A DNA stretch of 64,000 bases from Auricularia sp. M13 (taxonomy: Eukaryota; Basidiomycota; Agaricomycetes; Auriculariales; Auriculariaceae). Below, piece after piece: positions 18,762-29,884 of the stretch (positions are counted from its first letter, which is position 1; the number at the start of each line of letters is the position of its first letter). A model generated the notes under the pieces. It was not told the DNA's origin and did not search any database. It saw only the letters and a program-made list of their open reading frames with translations. Made by a program: the position numbers and the translations under genes. Where the stretch lies: assembly GCA_037042915.1 (NCBI GenBank), contig CM073193.1:2914001-2978000 (forward strand). The letters are read 5' to 3'.

Positions 18762-21700
18762 ATGGCCGACGCTGAAGATGGCGCTTCGCTCATGAGCACA
18801 AAGTCCGTGAACGCGTCGCCGGACACGATCAACAGTACGCGCCCATATTCGCTTCTCGAGCGCGTTTTGTTCAAGGCACGCTATAACGTCGACTTCGTCG
18901 TGCCCAGAACTTGTGATGCGTCTGCGCGTCCTGACGCTCAAGCTTCTCCCGGTCGAGGTGCCGCCCGAGACCATCTCGGAGCCCATGAGTCGTATTATTA
19001 CGCCGGAGGTGCGTCCTTCTGAGCTCCCGTGCTGCTTGCGATCGGCCTCATAGTTCCTCTAGGTCATTAAGGTGTACCAGGACGCGGCTGGAGACTTTGG
19101 GGAGGCGGTATGTTGACATTCATGGCCACGCATCGCATATGCACTTATTGCCGGTTCAGCTGCCATATTGTCTCCTCCGAGCGTGCCAGACCTTCACAAG
19201 AGATGCGGCACGCAACCGTAGGCATGCTCAATGTCCCATGAATTAAAATAGCCTAAATTTCTTGTGCAGCGGCGGATTACGACGAAAACATCGGGCGCGC
19301 GACAGCCTGCGAGGTCCTCGCGCGAAGGGTCGTCCACCTTGTCGCTCCCGACAGACTCATGGCCGTCATGTCCACGCGGTACCGCTACCGGCAGTCAGAC
19401 GGGGACTTGAGTGGCCCCACGTCGGCTCTGGAATCCGCTATTGACCAACATTGTGCGTTGGTGTCAGACATTCTCGTTTGCGTCGAGGTTGAGCAAAGCG
19501 CAGGTACCATATTTTTGTCTTCGAGTGAAGCCCAGCATGGTAAGTTAATGTCTTGCTGGGGTGGATACCTTACTCATTTCGAGAAGTCATAAATGCTTTA
19601 GTCAGTACAGTGTTTCTGTCTTTGCGCAACGCCGCTGAATTGAGCGAACAGTGGCAAGGGGACTGGGTCCAAATTAACAATGACAATGGAGATATCGACT
19701 GTCAGCATCTCTTGTCGCGTCCATATTTGAAGAGACCTAATGCGCCGCAGACGTACCGTACCGAGAGGTACAGAGCTCGCATTACCTCGGAAAACTTGAT
19801 CCCTCGCGCATGGGCGTGCCAAGGTCTGTCCATCATGGTTCATCTTTCGCCAATGGGCCCTCACCCTCGCTTCAGGTATCAAAATCTCTTCAGGATCATT
19901 GTCTGGTTCATATTTCTCGGTGTCTACTCGCAAGCTGGTATGTACTCCGGCGCAGTCTCGCCGGATATCTAACCTTCTTTCAAACAGTGAAGCAGCCTAC
20001 CGAAGGCTTTGACCCGTCACATGATTTCGATATGTGGGAAGGCCTGTTGTACAGCCTAGCACTCGCATTTTCAATCGAGGAAATGCACAAGGTCGGCATC
20101 TGTCGCATGGATTTCGCCAGCAAGACATTCGCTGACGCTGGGTAGCTCTATGTGACGCTGCGCTACTTCACCTGGAAGGCCTTTGGGTTCTGGACGGTGA
20201 TTTCGCTCGTACGTCTTCATGTTGAGTTCAGCGATGTTCACTCTAAATAAATGTTGTCGTGTAGACGACGGACGCTCTTTTGCTGTCTGCTTTCAGTCTT
20301 CGCCTGGCCGGTCTCTGGATTAGCGACGAACAACTGTCTGGTCTGTTGCGGATTCGCGCTCTCGCTGAGCATGCACGGCTGACATCGCTCCCTCTAGATA
20401 GCTATCACTTCACGAGTTTCAAGCTGCTCAGTTGTGTCTCGCCCTTAATCTGGTGGGTGCAACTGCTTTGTTGCGCGTCCTACTCTCAACTCTCTTCGCT
20501 AGGATGAGTGCGTGTTGCACTCTTGACATTGGAGCTTTGGATGACCACTAATGTCACGCGTCGTAGAGCTGATTACGGTCGTGGAGGGCTACAAGTACAT
20601 TGGCACGATGACTATCTGCGTCGCGCGCATGCTGCGGGAGTCTGTGATCTTCTTCGGGGTGAGCGACAATACCTTTAGAGATCCAGGGTCAACGACACTG
20701 ACTGGGCGTGCAGTTTCTGTCTGTGCTTCTTGCTGGGTTTGTGCAGGGGATGTATGCCCTGGACGCTGCAGATGGACAGGCAGATCAGGGTTTCAAGGTA
20801 TGCCTGTGACCACTGGAGTTGCGTTGTCTGTTGACTGGGCCCATAGATCGTGGACATGCTGTTACAAGGCTTGATGCAGTATGTTGTTGTTCTACGATGT
20901 TTCGTACCAGATGCCTGATCATTACCAGAGCGCCAGACTTTGACAAACCAGGCAGCGGGTATGTAGAGCTTCCTCTGTTGCCTGAAAATTTTCGGCTGCC
21001 TCAACATTTACAGTGCATATGGGAAGGTCATGTATTATATGTGGTATGTCCTTGTCAGCGTCATCTACCTCGATTATACTCAAGATAGTGTCAGGATGCT
21101 TGCGACGACCGTTATCATGCTCAATATCCTCATCTCCCTGTTCTCGTCGGCGTACGAAGATGTTAGAACTGTGCATTTTTCATTTAATGCGCTCTGATTT
21201 CCTCCAGATCGTTGACGACGCCGAGGCACAATATCTCGCGTTCTTTGCGGGAAAGACAGTCGGCATGATTCGGGCACCTGTGAGCAGAGTTTAGCATGCT
21301 GGTGCACAGATTGTGACCGCTAACTGCGCTATCCTCTAGGATACTTTCGTCTATGTATGTTTTGGCTGCTCGTAGATGCCTCGCGTGCTGACGTCGATGT
21401 AGCCTGCGCCCTTCAACCTCGTGGAGGCCTTTCTCGTCGCACCGTTCGAGTATGTGATAGCATCGACCGTTAAAGTCCCAGCGAAGCTAAATACGCTAAG
21501 GCCATTCGTTTCGCAAGTAACTTACGCAAAGGTGCCGTTCTTACACTCTAGTCTTGTCTTCTACTTACACCTTTAGATCAACCGCGCCGTGATGAGCGTC
21601 ATCTTCTTCTTCCCCTTGATAGGGATTGCGCTCTATGAGGCGTCGCTGCATCGACACGGGCCCAAGTTCATGCATGCTTGGATGCGCTCGCTCGAGCCGG

Positions 21701-21900
21701 ACGACGACGATAACACGGAGGAGTTTGCAAACCCCGAGGTCGACGACGAGGGCGGGCTCGTGATCAGCAAGGTCCCGTACGACGAGCTCGTGAAGCGCCT
21801 GCCGGACACCGCGCGGAGCACCGAAGCGACCCTGAGTGCCGAAATTCAGAAGCTACAGGCACAGCTGGACGACATTGTTAAGCGCTTGGACTCGAGGTGA
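18762..21900 (+). CDS. YVC1: YVC1-type vacuolar TRP calcium channel
   Basis: Multi-pass cation channel that releases Ca2+ from the vacuole on osmotic or oxidative stress. By my reading about 25 introns interrupt it. Spliced sequence includes NKLVMRLRVLTLKLLPVEV, ETISEPMSRIITPEV, PYCLLRACQTFTRDAARNPA, DYDENIGRATACEVLARR, LGKLDPSRMGVPRYQNLFR, IIVWFIFLGVYSQAV, ALAFSIEEMHKLYVTLRYFT, TDALLLSAFSLRLAGLW, EGYKYIGTMTICVARMLRES, FVQGMYALDAADG, MLNILISLFSSAYED and FFAGKTVGMIRAP. The C-terminus ends in an acidic segment and a coiled coil (LSAEIQKLQAQLDDIVKRLD). The conserved WMKL is assembled through a 5-nt exon at 20503-20507. Start at 18762, with exon 1 ending before GTACGC. Some exon borders are my best choice. 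Confidence 0.88.
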
Positions 21901-22621
21901 TTTATGACTACTGTATGGATTTTACGATGAATGATATCGAGAATACGCAAGGACATGGGCGCTTATGTTGACATTGCGACCATGTATATCTCGGTGTTAC
22001 TCTACATGTCCCACTATGATCGAAGCCTTGGAGGAATGTGAGGCCCTCAGTGGTGCTTGATGCTAAGAGGCTTTCCCAACTAGCAGACAGTACCAGACTC
22101 TAGAACTCACATATAAAGGCTATTGGATGACTTCCCGTAAGAATCTGGACGAGCTAGACGAGCTACATCAGCCAGATCTGGCAACATTTCTAAATCCGGA
22201 ACACAATATTTTAAAGTTTCGCGGAACAGTCGGTTTCCGTCCTGTCATTTCAGTTGGACGGGCGAACTCTCCGCTGCGCTGACGACTCGAACTGATTGAG
22301 TTGCTCATGAGTCTTGCAATTCAGACGATTTGTCCATGCAACAGTGAGGCTGGCCAGAATATAGCCGCACAAACTTTGTCTCAGTCACATACCATACGAG
22401 AGGTAAATGTGAAACACAAGACAGGAGCTTACGTATGAGATCATTGGTGAAAAAGATAGCAATGCGGTAAAGTACATGCAATGACAGGACGTTGATACAC
22501 CTGCGAGTCAAGGACAACCGATGAAGCAGGAGAGCGGCAATACAACAGTCGTACAGCACAGGAACATACGACGACAGCGAGTAAGTGTAGACAATCGTCC
22601 TTTGTAGGACGAGGGGAAAGT
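21901..22621. other. Intergenic, 3' ends of YVC1 and PSF2
   Basis: 721 bp between convergent genes. A 106-codon minus-strand open frame (22305-22625) overlaps the PSF2 stop and shows no family resemblance; I read it as UTR. Confidence 0.5.
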
Positions 22622-23420
22622 TCACGTGAGCGTGTTCGTCGAGTTATCTGCGGGTTGCCAGTCATCTCCCGGGTCGCGCACAGGTGCAGCAAGTTTCTGC
22701 AGGACGCCCATAGCGTTGACGAAAAATGGCCGGACTTCGTTTATCTCCATTGAGCTGACATTTGGCATCTGCAACGGTTGAGCATTGCAAGCCAAACTCA
22801 GAGGGAGAGGGCACGTACCGAGAGCTCAGGATCGCCGATATTCGCAAGACCTTGACGAATTTTGGCCTGGCGGGCTTCGCGAATGTCTTTCAGTAGCAAG
22901 CGTATACGGTCTGGGTTCGTCAGGTCATCTGACGCGCTGAGAATGGGGTGTCAATGAACGTGATTTGCAGCAAAGCAGCACGAACATGTCCAGAAGCACC
23001 TTCGATATCTCGATATAACGAAAGGGTAGCTCGCTGAAGCCCTTATTCGTCGTTTCTTCAGCCAATCGATCTTGCAAGGCCTCTAAAGAACCGTCATTAG
23101 CTTCCAAAGCGCGTATGAATGTCAATCGCACACACCGACAGTAAGCCAGTCTGGAGGAACGATGTGGCACTTTTTCTTGAGCTTAAGATTGGAAGCAACC
23201 CATAGAGGTACTGTAGCCTTTGCTGGTGGACGGAACGGGCCGTATACACCCTGCAGCGACGCGTCAGACGCGTCCTCGAGCTCAAAGTGGGCAAACGCAC
23301 AGAGATGAGCCTGATGGGGGCCATTCGTATAGAGGGCACAATTTCTACAGTCTCCTCTCCGGCAATAAACTCGAGTTCTTGCGGGCTCATGGATGCTCGT
23401 AGCGAGGGTGGTAGCGCCAT
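22622..23420 (-). CDS. PSF2: GINS complex subunit PSF2
   Basis: Subunit of GINS, which with Cdc45 and MCM2-7 forms the replicative helicase. Five exons. Reads MALPPSLRASMSPQELEFIA, IEIVP-type start of the beta domain, GVYGPFRPPAKATVPLW, KKKCHIVPPDWLTVEALQDR, GFSELPFRYIEISKVLLD, ASDDLTNPDRIRLLLKDIRE, ARQAKIRQGL and MEINEVRPFFVNAMGVL. This matches PSF2 along its whole length, with the usual short disordered tail. Introns are 46-55 nt. The ATG at 23420 is 94 bp from the divergent M24 gene. Confidence 0.94.
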
Positions 23421-23514
23421 GGTTGTAGCAGTGCAAGAGTCGGAGATTGAACACGTGTAGCGGATTGCCCATGTTCAACGGAGATTGCGGCCCGCTCCTC
23501 TTGAGCGTACAGAT

Positions 23515-24987
23515 ATGTTCACGGCGGCGATCATACCAGTCGTTGCTCTGTCGCTCGCCGCTGTTGCGGCCGCAGCTCGCATTCCACAGTACCACACCTT
23601 TCCACCGTTGAAGGAGCGCGCTGCCATCCAGGACGCTTGGACGGCCGAGCGCCTGCAGCGCGTCCCAGAGTTGCTCGAGAAGCATGGAGTCGACGCCTGG
23701 ATTGTGCGCTCCTCTTCCTGGCCAAGCCGCCATACATTATGTTTAGCATGCTCCTAGCTTTCCCAGCGCGAATACGCAGAGGACACAGTGTTTTGGTCCT
23801 TTGCACCCGCAACGACCTTCAGCGCCCGCCGTCGCACGCTCACGCTCTTCCACACCAACACGTCCTCTCTGGCCGGAAAGCCTAACCCGCTGACATGGAT
23901 GACAACACTCCGCAAGTCTGGGCTGAGCTGCGCGACACCCTCGAAGCATTCGACCCGAAGACCATCGGGCTCAATATCGACTCGTATGTCGCCTTTGCGG
24001 ACGGCATGCATGCCGGCGAGCTCGAGCTTCTGTCCTCCCAGCTCGGCCCAAAATGGATGAGCCGCACCGTGCGGAAGCCCATGGTCGCCGTCGAATTCAT
24101 TGCGAGTCGCGTGCCCGGCCAGCTGGCGGTGTACCGCAACCTGCAGGAGACGGTTTGGGCCATGATCTCCGAGGGGTTCAGCGCTCGCATTATCACTCCT
24201 GGGAAGACCACAACCAATGTTCGTCCAGGGGAAAGTCTATATCGTCTCCACGCTAACGAATACTGTAGGATGTTGTCTGGTGGTTTCGCGAGAAGATGCA
24301 GGAGCGCAACGTGACAACCTGGTTCCACACCTCCGTCTCCATCTACCGCCCCGCAGCGTCCCCACACGGATCATCGAAGACTATTCAGCTCGGCGACATG
24401 TTGCATACGGACATAGGCATCACCGCGTTCGGCCTCAACACCGACACGCAGCACGTCGCGTATGTCCTGCGGCCCGGCGAGTCCGACGTTCCCCAAGGTC
24501 TCAAAGACGGACTCAAGAAAAGCAACCGCATGCAAGACCTCGTCCTGAAGAACATGGCTCCCGGGAAGACTGGTAACGAGGTCCTGACCGAATGCTTGGC
24601 CGACATGAAGGAGGAAAGCATAGAAGGATTGGTTTACTGCCATCCCATCGGCGACTGGGGACATGCCGCTGGAAGCCTCATCGGTAAGAGCCCGTTCCAT
24701 ACACTGCGCCTTGGAGACTGACATCTTGCAGGGATGACCAACCTCCCCAAGAAGGTTCCAGTCCTCGGCGACCTGTCCATCCTCCCGAATACCTACTACA
24801 GCGTTGAACTCTCCGCCTCCACTTTGTCGAGGAATGGAAGACGACCATCCCCTTCCAGCAAGAGGAAGATGTCGCGTGGAACGACGACACGCAGCGCTGG
24901 GAGTGGGTTTGGGGCCGTCAAGAGGACTTCCACATCGTCGACGTCGTCTCGTCCACAAAACCCGCGTTCGTCATGCAAACCAACTGA
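23515..24987 (+). CDS. Secreted M24 (creatinase/aminopeptidase P-like) protein with two apparent frame breaks
   Basis: The N-terminus MFTAAIIPVVALSLAAVAAA is a signal peptide, so the protein enters the secretory pathway. The body matches a basidiomycete family of pita-bread-fold M24 proteins: LSQREYAEDTVFWSFAPATT, DNTPQVWAELRDTLEAFDP, FADGMHAGELELL, PGQLAVYRNLQETVWAMISE, VVWWFREKMQERNVTTWF, LGDMLHTDIGITAFGLNTDT, GHAAGSLIGM and NTYYSVELSA. The HTD and GH-type metal ligands are present, but the substrate is unknown. The frame slips by one base at 23898-23901 (TW to DNT) and again near 24817-24821 (ELSA to FVEEW). Either the locus has assembly indels or it is a decaying paralogue. Start at 23515, 94 bp from PSF2. 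Confidence 0.82.
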
Positions 24988-25207
24988 AGACGACAACAGA
25001 AGAAAATCCTTATTCATAACATCTAGGAACGGAGCACTGGGGGCAATGTTGTTGTATGATACTTATCGAAGAACGGTGGAAATACACATTATCCTCGCAC
25101 GGTCCGGCGCGCAGCGTCGGCTGGCTTGCACACGCAACGACGGTGGACGGATGTGGCGTCAAACGAATGTGGAGACGGCAATAAGCTGCAGCCCGTGCCA
25201 GACATAC

Positions 25208-27709
25208 TTAGAGGAAGTTGGCAAGCTTCGCAGCCGCCTCGCGGGCATCGAGCCTGCTCCTCGTCGGCGTCGCCTGCATAGACCGCGCAAGCGGGTTCAC
25301 CCCTCCCGCAGCGAGCGTCATGCTCGCACCCAGAGGGTCGGCGCTTGCACTCGTCGGCAAGCCCGAGGGCGCGTGGTTGATAGTCGCGTGCATGTTGGGA
25401 TTCACGCTCAGAGGGTCGCCGCCGGCCCTGTGGTCGAAGAAGCCAGGACGCGCGCTCTGCGGCGTGACGATGACGCTCTGCGTGCCGCGCAGGGGGTCTG
25501 TGTAACCGTTTGCGTGCGCGGCTTGACCATTGGGACGCACGCTCGGGGCCGGACTTCCGGAGGCGGGGGTGCCCACGCGGCTACTGCCCGCCCCAGGCGA
25601 CACAGGTGAAAGAGGGTCGCGCGGTGAGCGCGCAGAGAATGGGCCGGAAGTAAAGCTGGAAGAGGTCTGCAATGGTGGGCCGCGTGAAGGCGGCACGGAT
25701 GGTGCAGGGGTAATGGGCGCCGAGGTGGGTGTAAGAGGACCAAGTGGGCCGTTCGATGCGACGGGCGCAGCAGCCACAGGCGAAACGGGCGTTGCTGGCA
25801 ATGGCGCCGAAGCACGATGCGCCGCGAACGGGTCCGGACCGCGCATGGAAGGATGGAGCGCACCACGCACAGGCGTCGGCTGTTGTGTCTGTGGTCTAAT
25901 CTGCGATGGAGGTGGCAGCGGCGCGGGCATAATCGGTGCATCTTCAAGCGGCCGCGCTGGCGGAATGACAGGCTTGACGGGCTCGGGCGCAGGCGCTGCT
26001 GCATTGCGAATGTCGACTCGTAAAGACTCCAGTTCGCGCAAGAATTGGCGTTCGTATACCAGGGCAGATCGTGCATGTTCAATGAGCGCCGCCTGGATAT
26101 CTTCGTGTGCGAGGCGGGAGTGAGTCTGAAGTGCGCGATGCAAGTTCTGCGAGATTCCGTCCACCCGACGAGTCATCATCTGTTCGTACTTTGCTGCCTG
26201 GAAAAAACGCCATCAACGCCCTGGTCTGGTGAACGGAAACATATAGATACCTCTTCCAAGTCCTCAAGCGCTTCGTCCACACGATCCGGGCGGATGTTCG
26301 AACTGGCCTTCAAGCGCTCGATCTGTCGACGCTTGGCGATGGTATTCTTCACAGCCGCTTGGTGTTCTTCCAAGACGCCTGCACGTTGCAACAGCGTTTC
26401 CTGTAGGGCATCGTCAGCCAGATCCAACTAGAGAATGAGCTTCGTCGTGCATACCCTGGCCGACTTCGCATTGAGCCCCTGATACCCCAATGAATCTCCA
26501 AGAATAACGCATTCGCTAATAGCCTGGCAAACCGGATAATGTTCAGTCTGCGGCCGGCCGGCAGTGAGAGAGTGACGCACCTGCGCCTGGTCCAGGTCAG
26601 CCAAGCTATGCCATGCGCGTCCGAGCTTGCGCATCGCATTGCCCAGCGGCTGATGGAGCTCGGTGGTCGCGACGTTGATGAGCTTGTTGCCCATCTCGGC
26701 ATGCGCCATGGAGAGACCTTCGGGAGGGAAAAGGTCATGCACGTGCATGGAAAGGGGTAGATTAGAGAAGCACCTTTCCGCGAGCGCGCAAGCTTGTCGA
26801 CCGCCTTGGCGGCGTCGAAGAACTGGGTCTCCAGCCGGGTGAGCTCGAAGCGCGCGCGCATGAGGTGCTCGTCCTCGTCCGGAACGGGCGTCTTGAAGAG
26901 ACTGAAGCCCGAGCCGCCCTTGCGCCGCGGGCGCACCGTGGGCTGGTACTGCGGACGGACGATTTAGAACTGCAGCTTGAGCTGGCTGGAACTGGGCACG
27001 CACGCCAAAGTCGCTCTCGACAAACGACCGCAGCTCGTCGTCCTGCTGCAGGATCGGATCCTCGCAAACGCGCGTGAACCAGCGCTGCAGCATGATTTTC
27101 ACCAGGCGGTCATCTGAACGGCCGAGAGTGAGTTGAGTGGACGAGGATAAATGCCACCCGTTTTTGCGCACCCTCCTCGTCCGTCGGGGCAGAGGTCTGC
27201 GAGAGTGGTAAAGCTGGGATAATGGTCTGGGGATTCGTGGCGACAATGTGCTCGTAGAACTGCTGGAACTCGAAATATGAGCGTGAGACGTTGCGGTACG
27301 CGTTTCCCGTCCAGTTCGGGAGGTTCGTCTGTGGAGTGTCAGCGTTGTTCAGAGAGATTACGCGCGTCGGGCGGGTCCGTACCTGAGCGTCGAAGCGGAT
27401 AAGAATGTCGCGTCTGTTGCGGTCGAGCGCGGTGATGCGCACGCGCAAGTACGGGTCGTTGCGCTCGAACTTGGCACCGTTCGTGCCGGTCGTGACAGTA
27501 GGGGATATAAGCCCTGGCTCGGGCTGGCCGTATATCTGCGGCTCCTTGCCATACAGGCCGGGCGACTTGATAGGCGGAGGCGGCGCCCCCGTGCCGTTGG
27601 GCGACGTCGGCGCCGGCGTCGTCGGGGCGTCGCCCCATGGCGAGTCGTGGTCTTCGGCGCCGTTGGCAGAAGATGCGAATGGGCTCGGGGTCGACAGCGG
27701 GTCGTACAT
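25208..27709 (-). CDS. VPS17: Retromer-associated sorting nexin VPS17 (PX-BAR)
   Basis: Sorting nexin that pairs with Vps5 to bend endosomal membranes for retromer recycling to the Golgi. Eight exons. PX domain: NDPYLRVRITALDRNRRDIL, TNLPNWTGNAYRNVSRSYFE and RWFTRVCEDPIL. BAR domain: RARFELTRLETQFFDAAKAV, GLSMAHAEMGNKLINVATTE, GRAWHSLADLDQAQ, GDSLGYQGLNAKSARETLLQ and ERLKASSNIRPDRVDEALED. The last intron before ETLLQ is 54 nt; a 27-nt reading was rejected. The C-terminus is a long Pro/Ser/Ala-rich tail with four evenly spread [DN]PL motifs. Start 27709 (MYDPLSTPSPF). Confidence 0.92.
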
Positions 27710-28471
27710 CGCGAGACGTCGGCGGGACGAAGGTGCGCAAAGCCGAGATTTACTCCCGAGGCTATGGCGCTGCACGCCGCGGATTGCGTAAACGGCCGCC
27801 GGGAACAACAGCGCGAAAGTCTCCTTGCCCTTCGCTCATACAATCGAGCAAAAGAAGGGTGGAATAGAGTAGGAAAAATAGCCACGCTCTTCTCTGAGTG
27901 ATAGCGTTGATAATTTGTATGAATGAAAGCGTGCCTATGATGCCCTGACTCTGTTCATCAGCTTTCAACCGCTGTGCTGTTCGTGTGCTATTTGGACGCA
28001 TAGAGAACTCATAGATCACCATAGGGTCCCCCTTCCCATGACATCTGAGTCGAGCCTTCTCAGAGGAGGCGCATACTGTATGTTCATTTGACATAAATCC
28101 GACGGCTGTTAGGTGGCGACCCAGGCGGTTGTCTGACCTTCCGTTAGAGCCTCACGTCTAAAGTTCCGCCCAATATGTCGCGTAGGTGTCCAGGAAAGTC
28201 TCACCAAGTGGAACTATGTGCGAAAACAGCTCTCTAAGTAGCTTAAACAACGAGCCCTTGCTCTCAAAAACAATCAACAATATACTTCCTGAGAAACCAC
28301 TGCGAAGGCTGTTGTGTGCATAGCGTATGTGTATGCAACATGTGTGGCAGCGCTGTCGACGGCGGTCGCCTTGACGAGCCGAGTCGATCTTCAGGGCGTC
28401 AACGGCAACGGCCGCGACGGACGGGGTGCTGTGCAGTGCACGGTGTCTCGCTCTCTTTGCCTTTCTCTCTC
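27710..28471. other. Divergent intergenic region, VPS17/BTB
   Basis: 762 bp between divergent start codons. No coding or repeat signal seen. Confidence 0.5.
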
Positions 28472-29657
28472 ATGGCGGGCGCTGTGCGGGACGACGAGTT
28501 CTACTTCGAGGACGGCAGCCTGGTTCTGCGCGTCGAAGATGTCCTGTTCAACGTGCGTCCGCTGACACCCTCGTGGCTCTGAGTCTGACTCGCCCGTCGC
28601 GCAGGTGCACCCGTCGCGCCTCGTGAAGGCCTCGGCCGTCTTCGCCGACATGCTCGCCCTGCCCAGCGCCGGGCTCGACGGCAGCTCGGACGAGGCGCCG
28701 ATTGTCCTGCAGGGCGACCTAGCCTCGGACATCCGCGCTCTCCTGTGGGCGCTCTACGTCGCGCCCGAGGACCTCACCTCCTTCCTCCTCTCGACGTCCG
28801 AGCCCGCCAAGTCCAAGTGCGACCGCCTGCTGCGTCTCTGCACGCCCGCGCACAAATACGCCTTCGTGTCGCTGGAGAGCTGGGCGCTGCAGCTGATCCG
28901 CCGTTTCCTCGGCGACAGCGCGCCGCACCCTTTCAGCTGCGACGTGGCCTTCACCACCGACCTTCTACGCGCCGCACATCGGTGTGGACCCGATGCATTG
29001 AGGGAGGCCGCAGACGTGTTGTATGCGGCGCTCGAGGCCGGCGCGGTGGACCCGGCGGGCATAGTGCTCGCCTCCGACACCTTCGACATCGCGCCTCTCG
29101 CAGGCCTCGCGTACTACCGCCTCATGGCACAGGGCATGGCCTCGTGGCGCCGCATCCCCTCTCTCTCCGACACACATCGCGCGCGCCTTCTCGCGGGACA
29201 CCACAACCTGTCCAACGAGTGGCGCAGGCTGCGCGAAGCCGTCTGCGTGCCCCGCGCGCATGCCAGCCGGTGCTGTGCCAATACCTGGGCGCGCGCGTGG
29301 ATGCTCGCCACGGGCTCCGCACGCGTCCGGAAACACGATCCGGCGGACATCCTCGAGCTCTGCGGCGCGATGCGAGATGTCCTGCGCGAGCTGCTCGAGC
29401 ACGACGTCGTCACCCACGCCACGCAGAGCGCATTGCTGGCGCCGCTCCCGGAACGCTGCACCACCGCGCTTTTGCAAGCCAACGACGCGAGGATGTCGCA
29501 TGCCGCGGAGTGGTACAAGTCACACTTCGCCGATTTCTTTGCTCTGAGCGGCGACGAGCAGGTTCCGACGTACGGACTAAACTCTGCGGGCGGTCTACAT
29601 ATGCTCGTCGATGTAAGCGCCGAGGATGCGTTCCTCATTCGCCGCAGAGCGGTGTGA
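28472..29657 (+). CDS. BTB/POZ domain protein
   Basis: N-terminal BTB fold: FYFEDGSLVLRVEDVLFN then, after one 51-nt intron, VHPSRLVKASAVFADMLALP and IVLQGDLASDIRALLWALYV. This is typical of a large family of fungal BTB proteins, possibly adaptors for Cullin-3 ligases. The rest is helical with paired Cys (ASRCCANTWARAWML) and resembles the C-terminal half of other basidiomycete BTB proteins; I cannot name a partner. Start at 28472. Codon use is strongly GC3-biased, like LEU2, suggesting good expression. Confidence 0.78.
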
Positions 29658-29884
29658 GAATCCTGGACCCAGTGCTGTTGTTATCGTTATTCCCGTCCAT
29701 TGTCACTCGCTATCCCTGCCCCGCTCGCTCTCATAATCTGTACTACTCACTCTGCATACGGACATGAGGTCTCGCTCTCCTGTATATAGCAATGTACCAA
29801 TCTACACGGAACATGTACATTTCAACTCGCAAGCACCATGGCGGCGTACAGCAATGTTACAATTCCACGAAGTACACAGGAGCA

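Noticed and set aside
22305-22625. A minus-strand 106-codon ORF next to PSF2
   Set aside because: It overlaps the PSF2 stop in another frame and has no conserved segment.
26370-26460. A 27-nt intron in VPS17 (GTATGC to CTCTAG)
   Set aside because: Extending to the next CAG gives a 54-nt intron and SARETLLQR, which fits the VPS17 family better.
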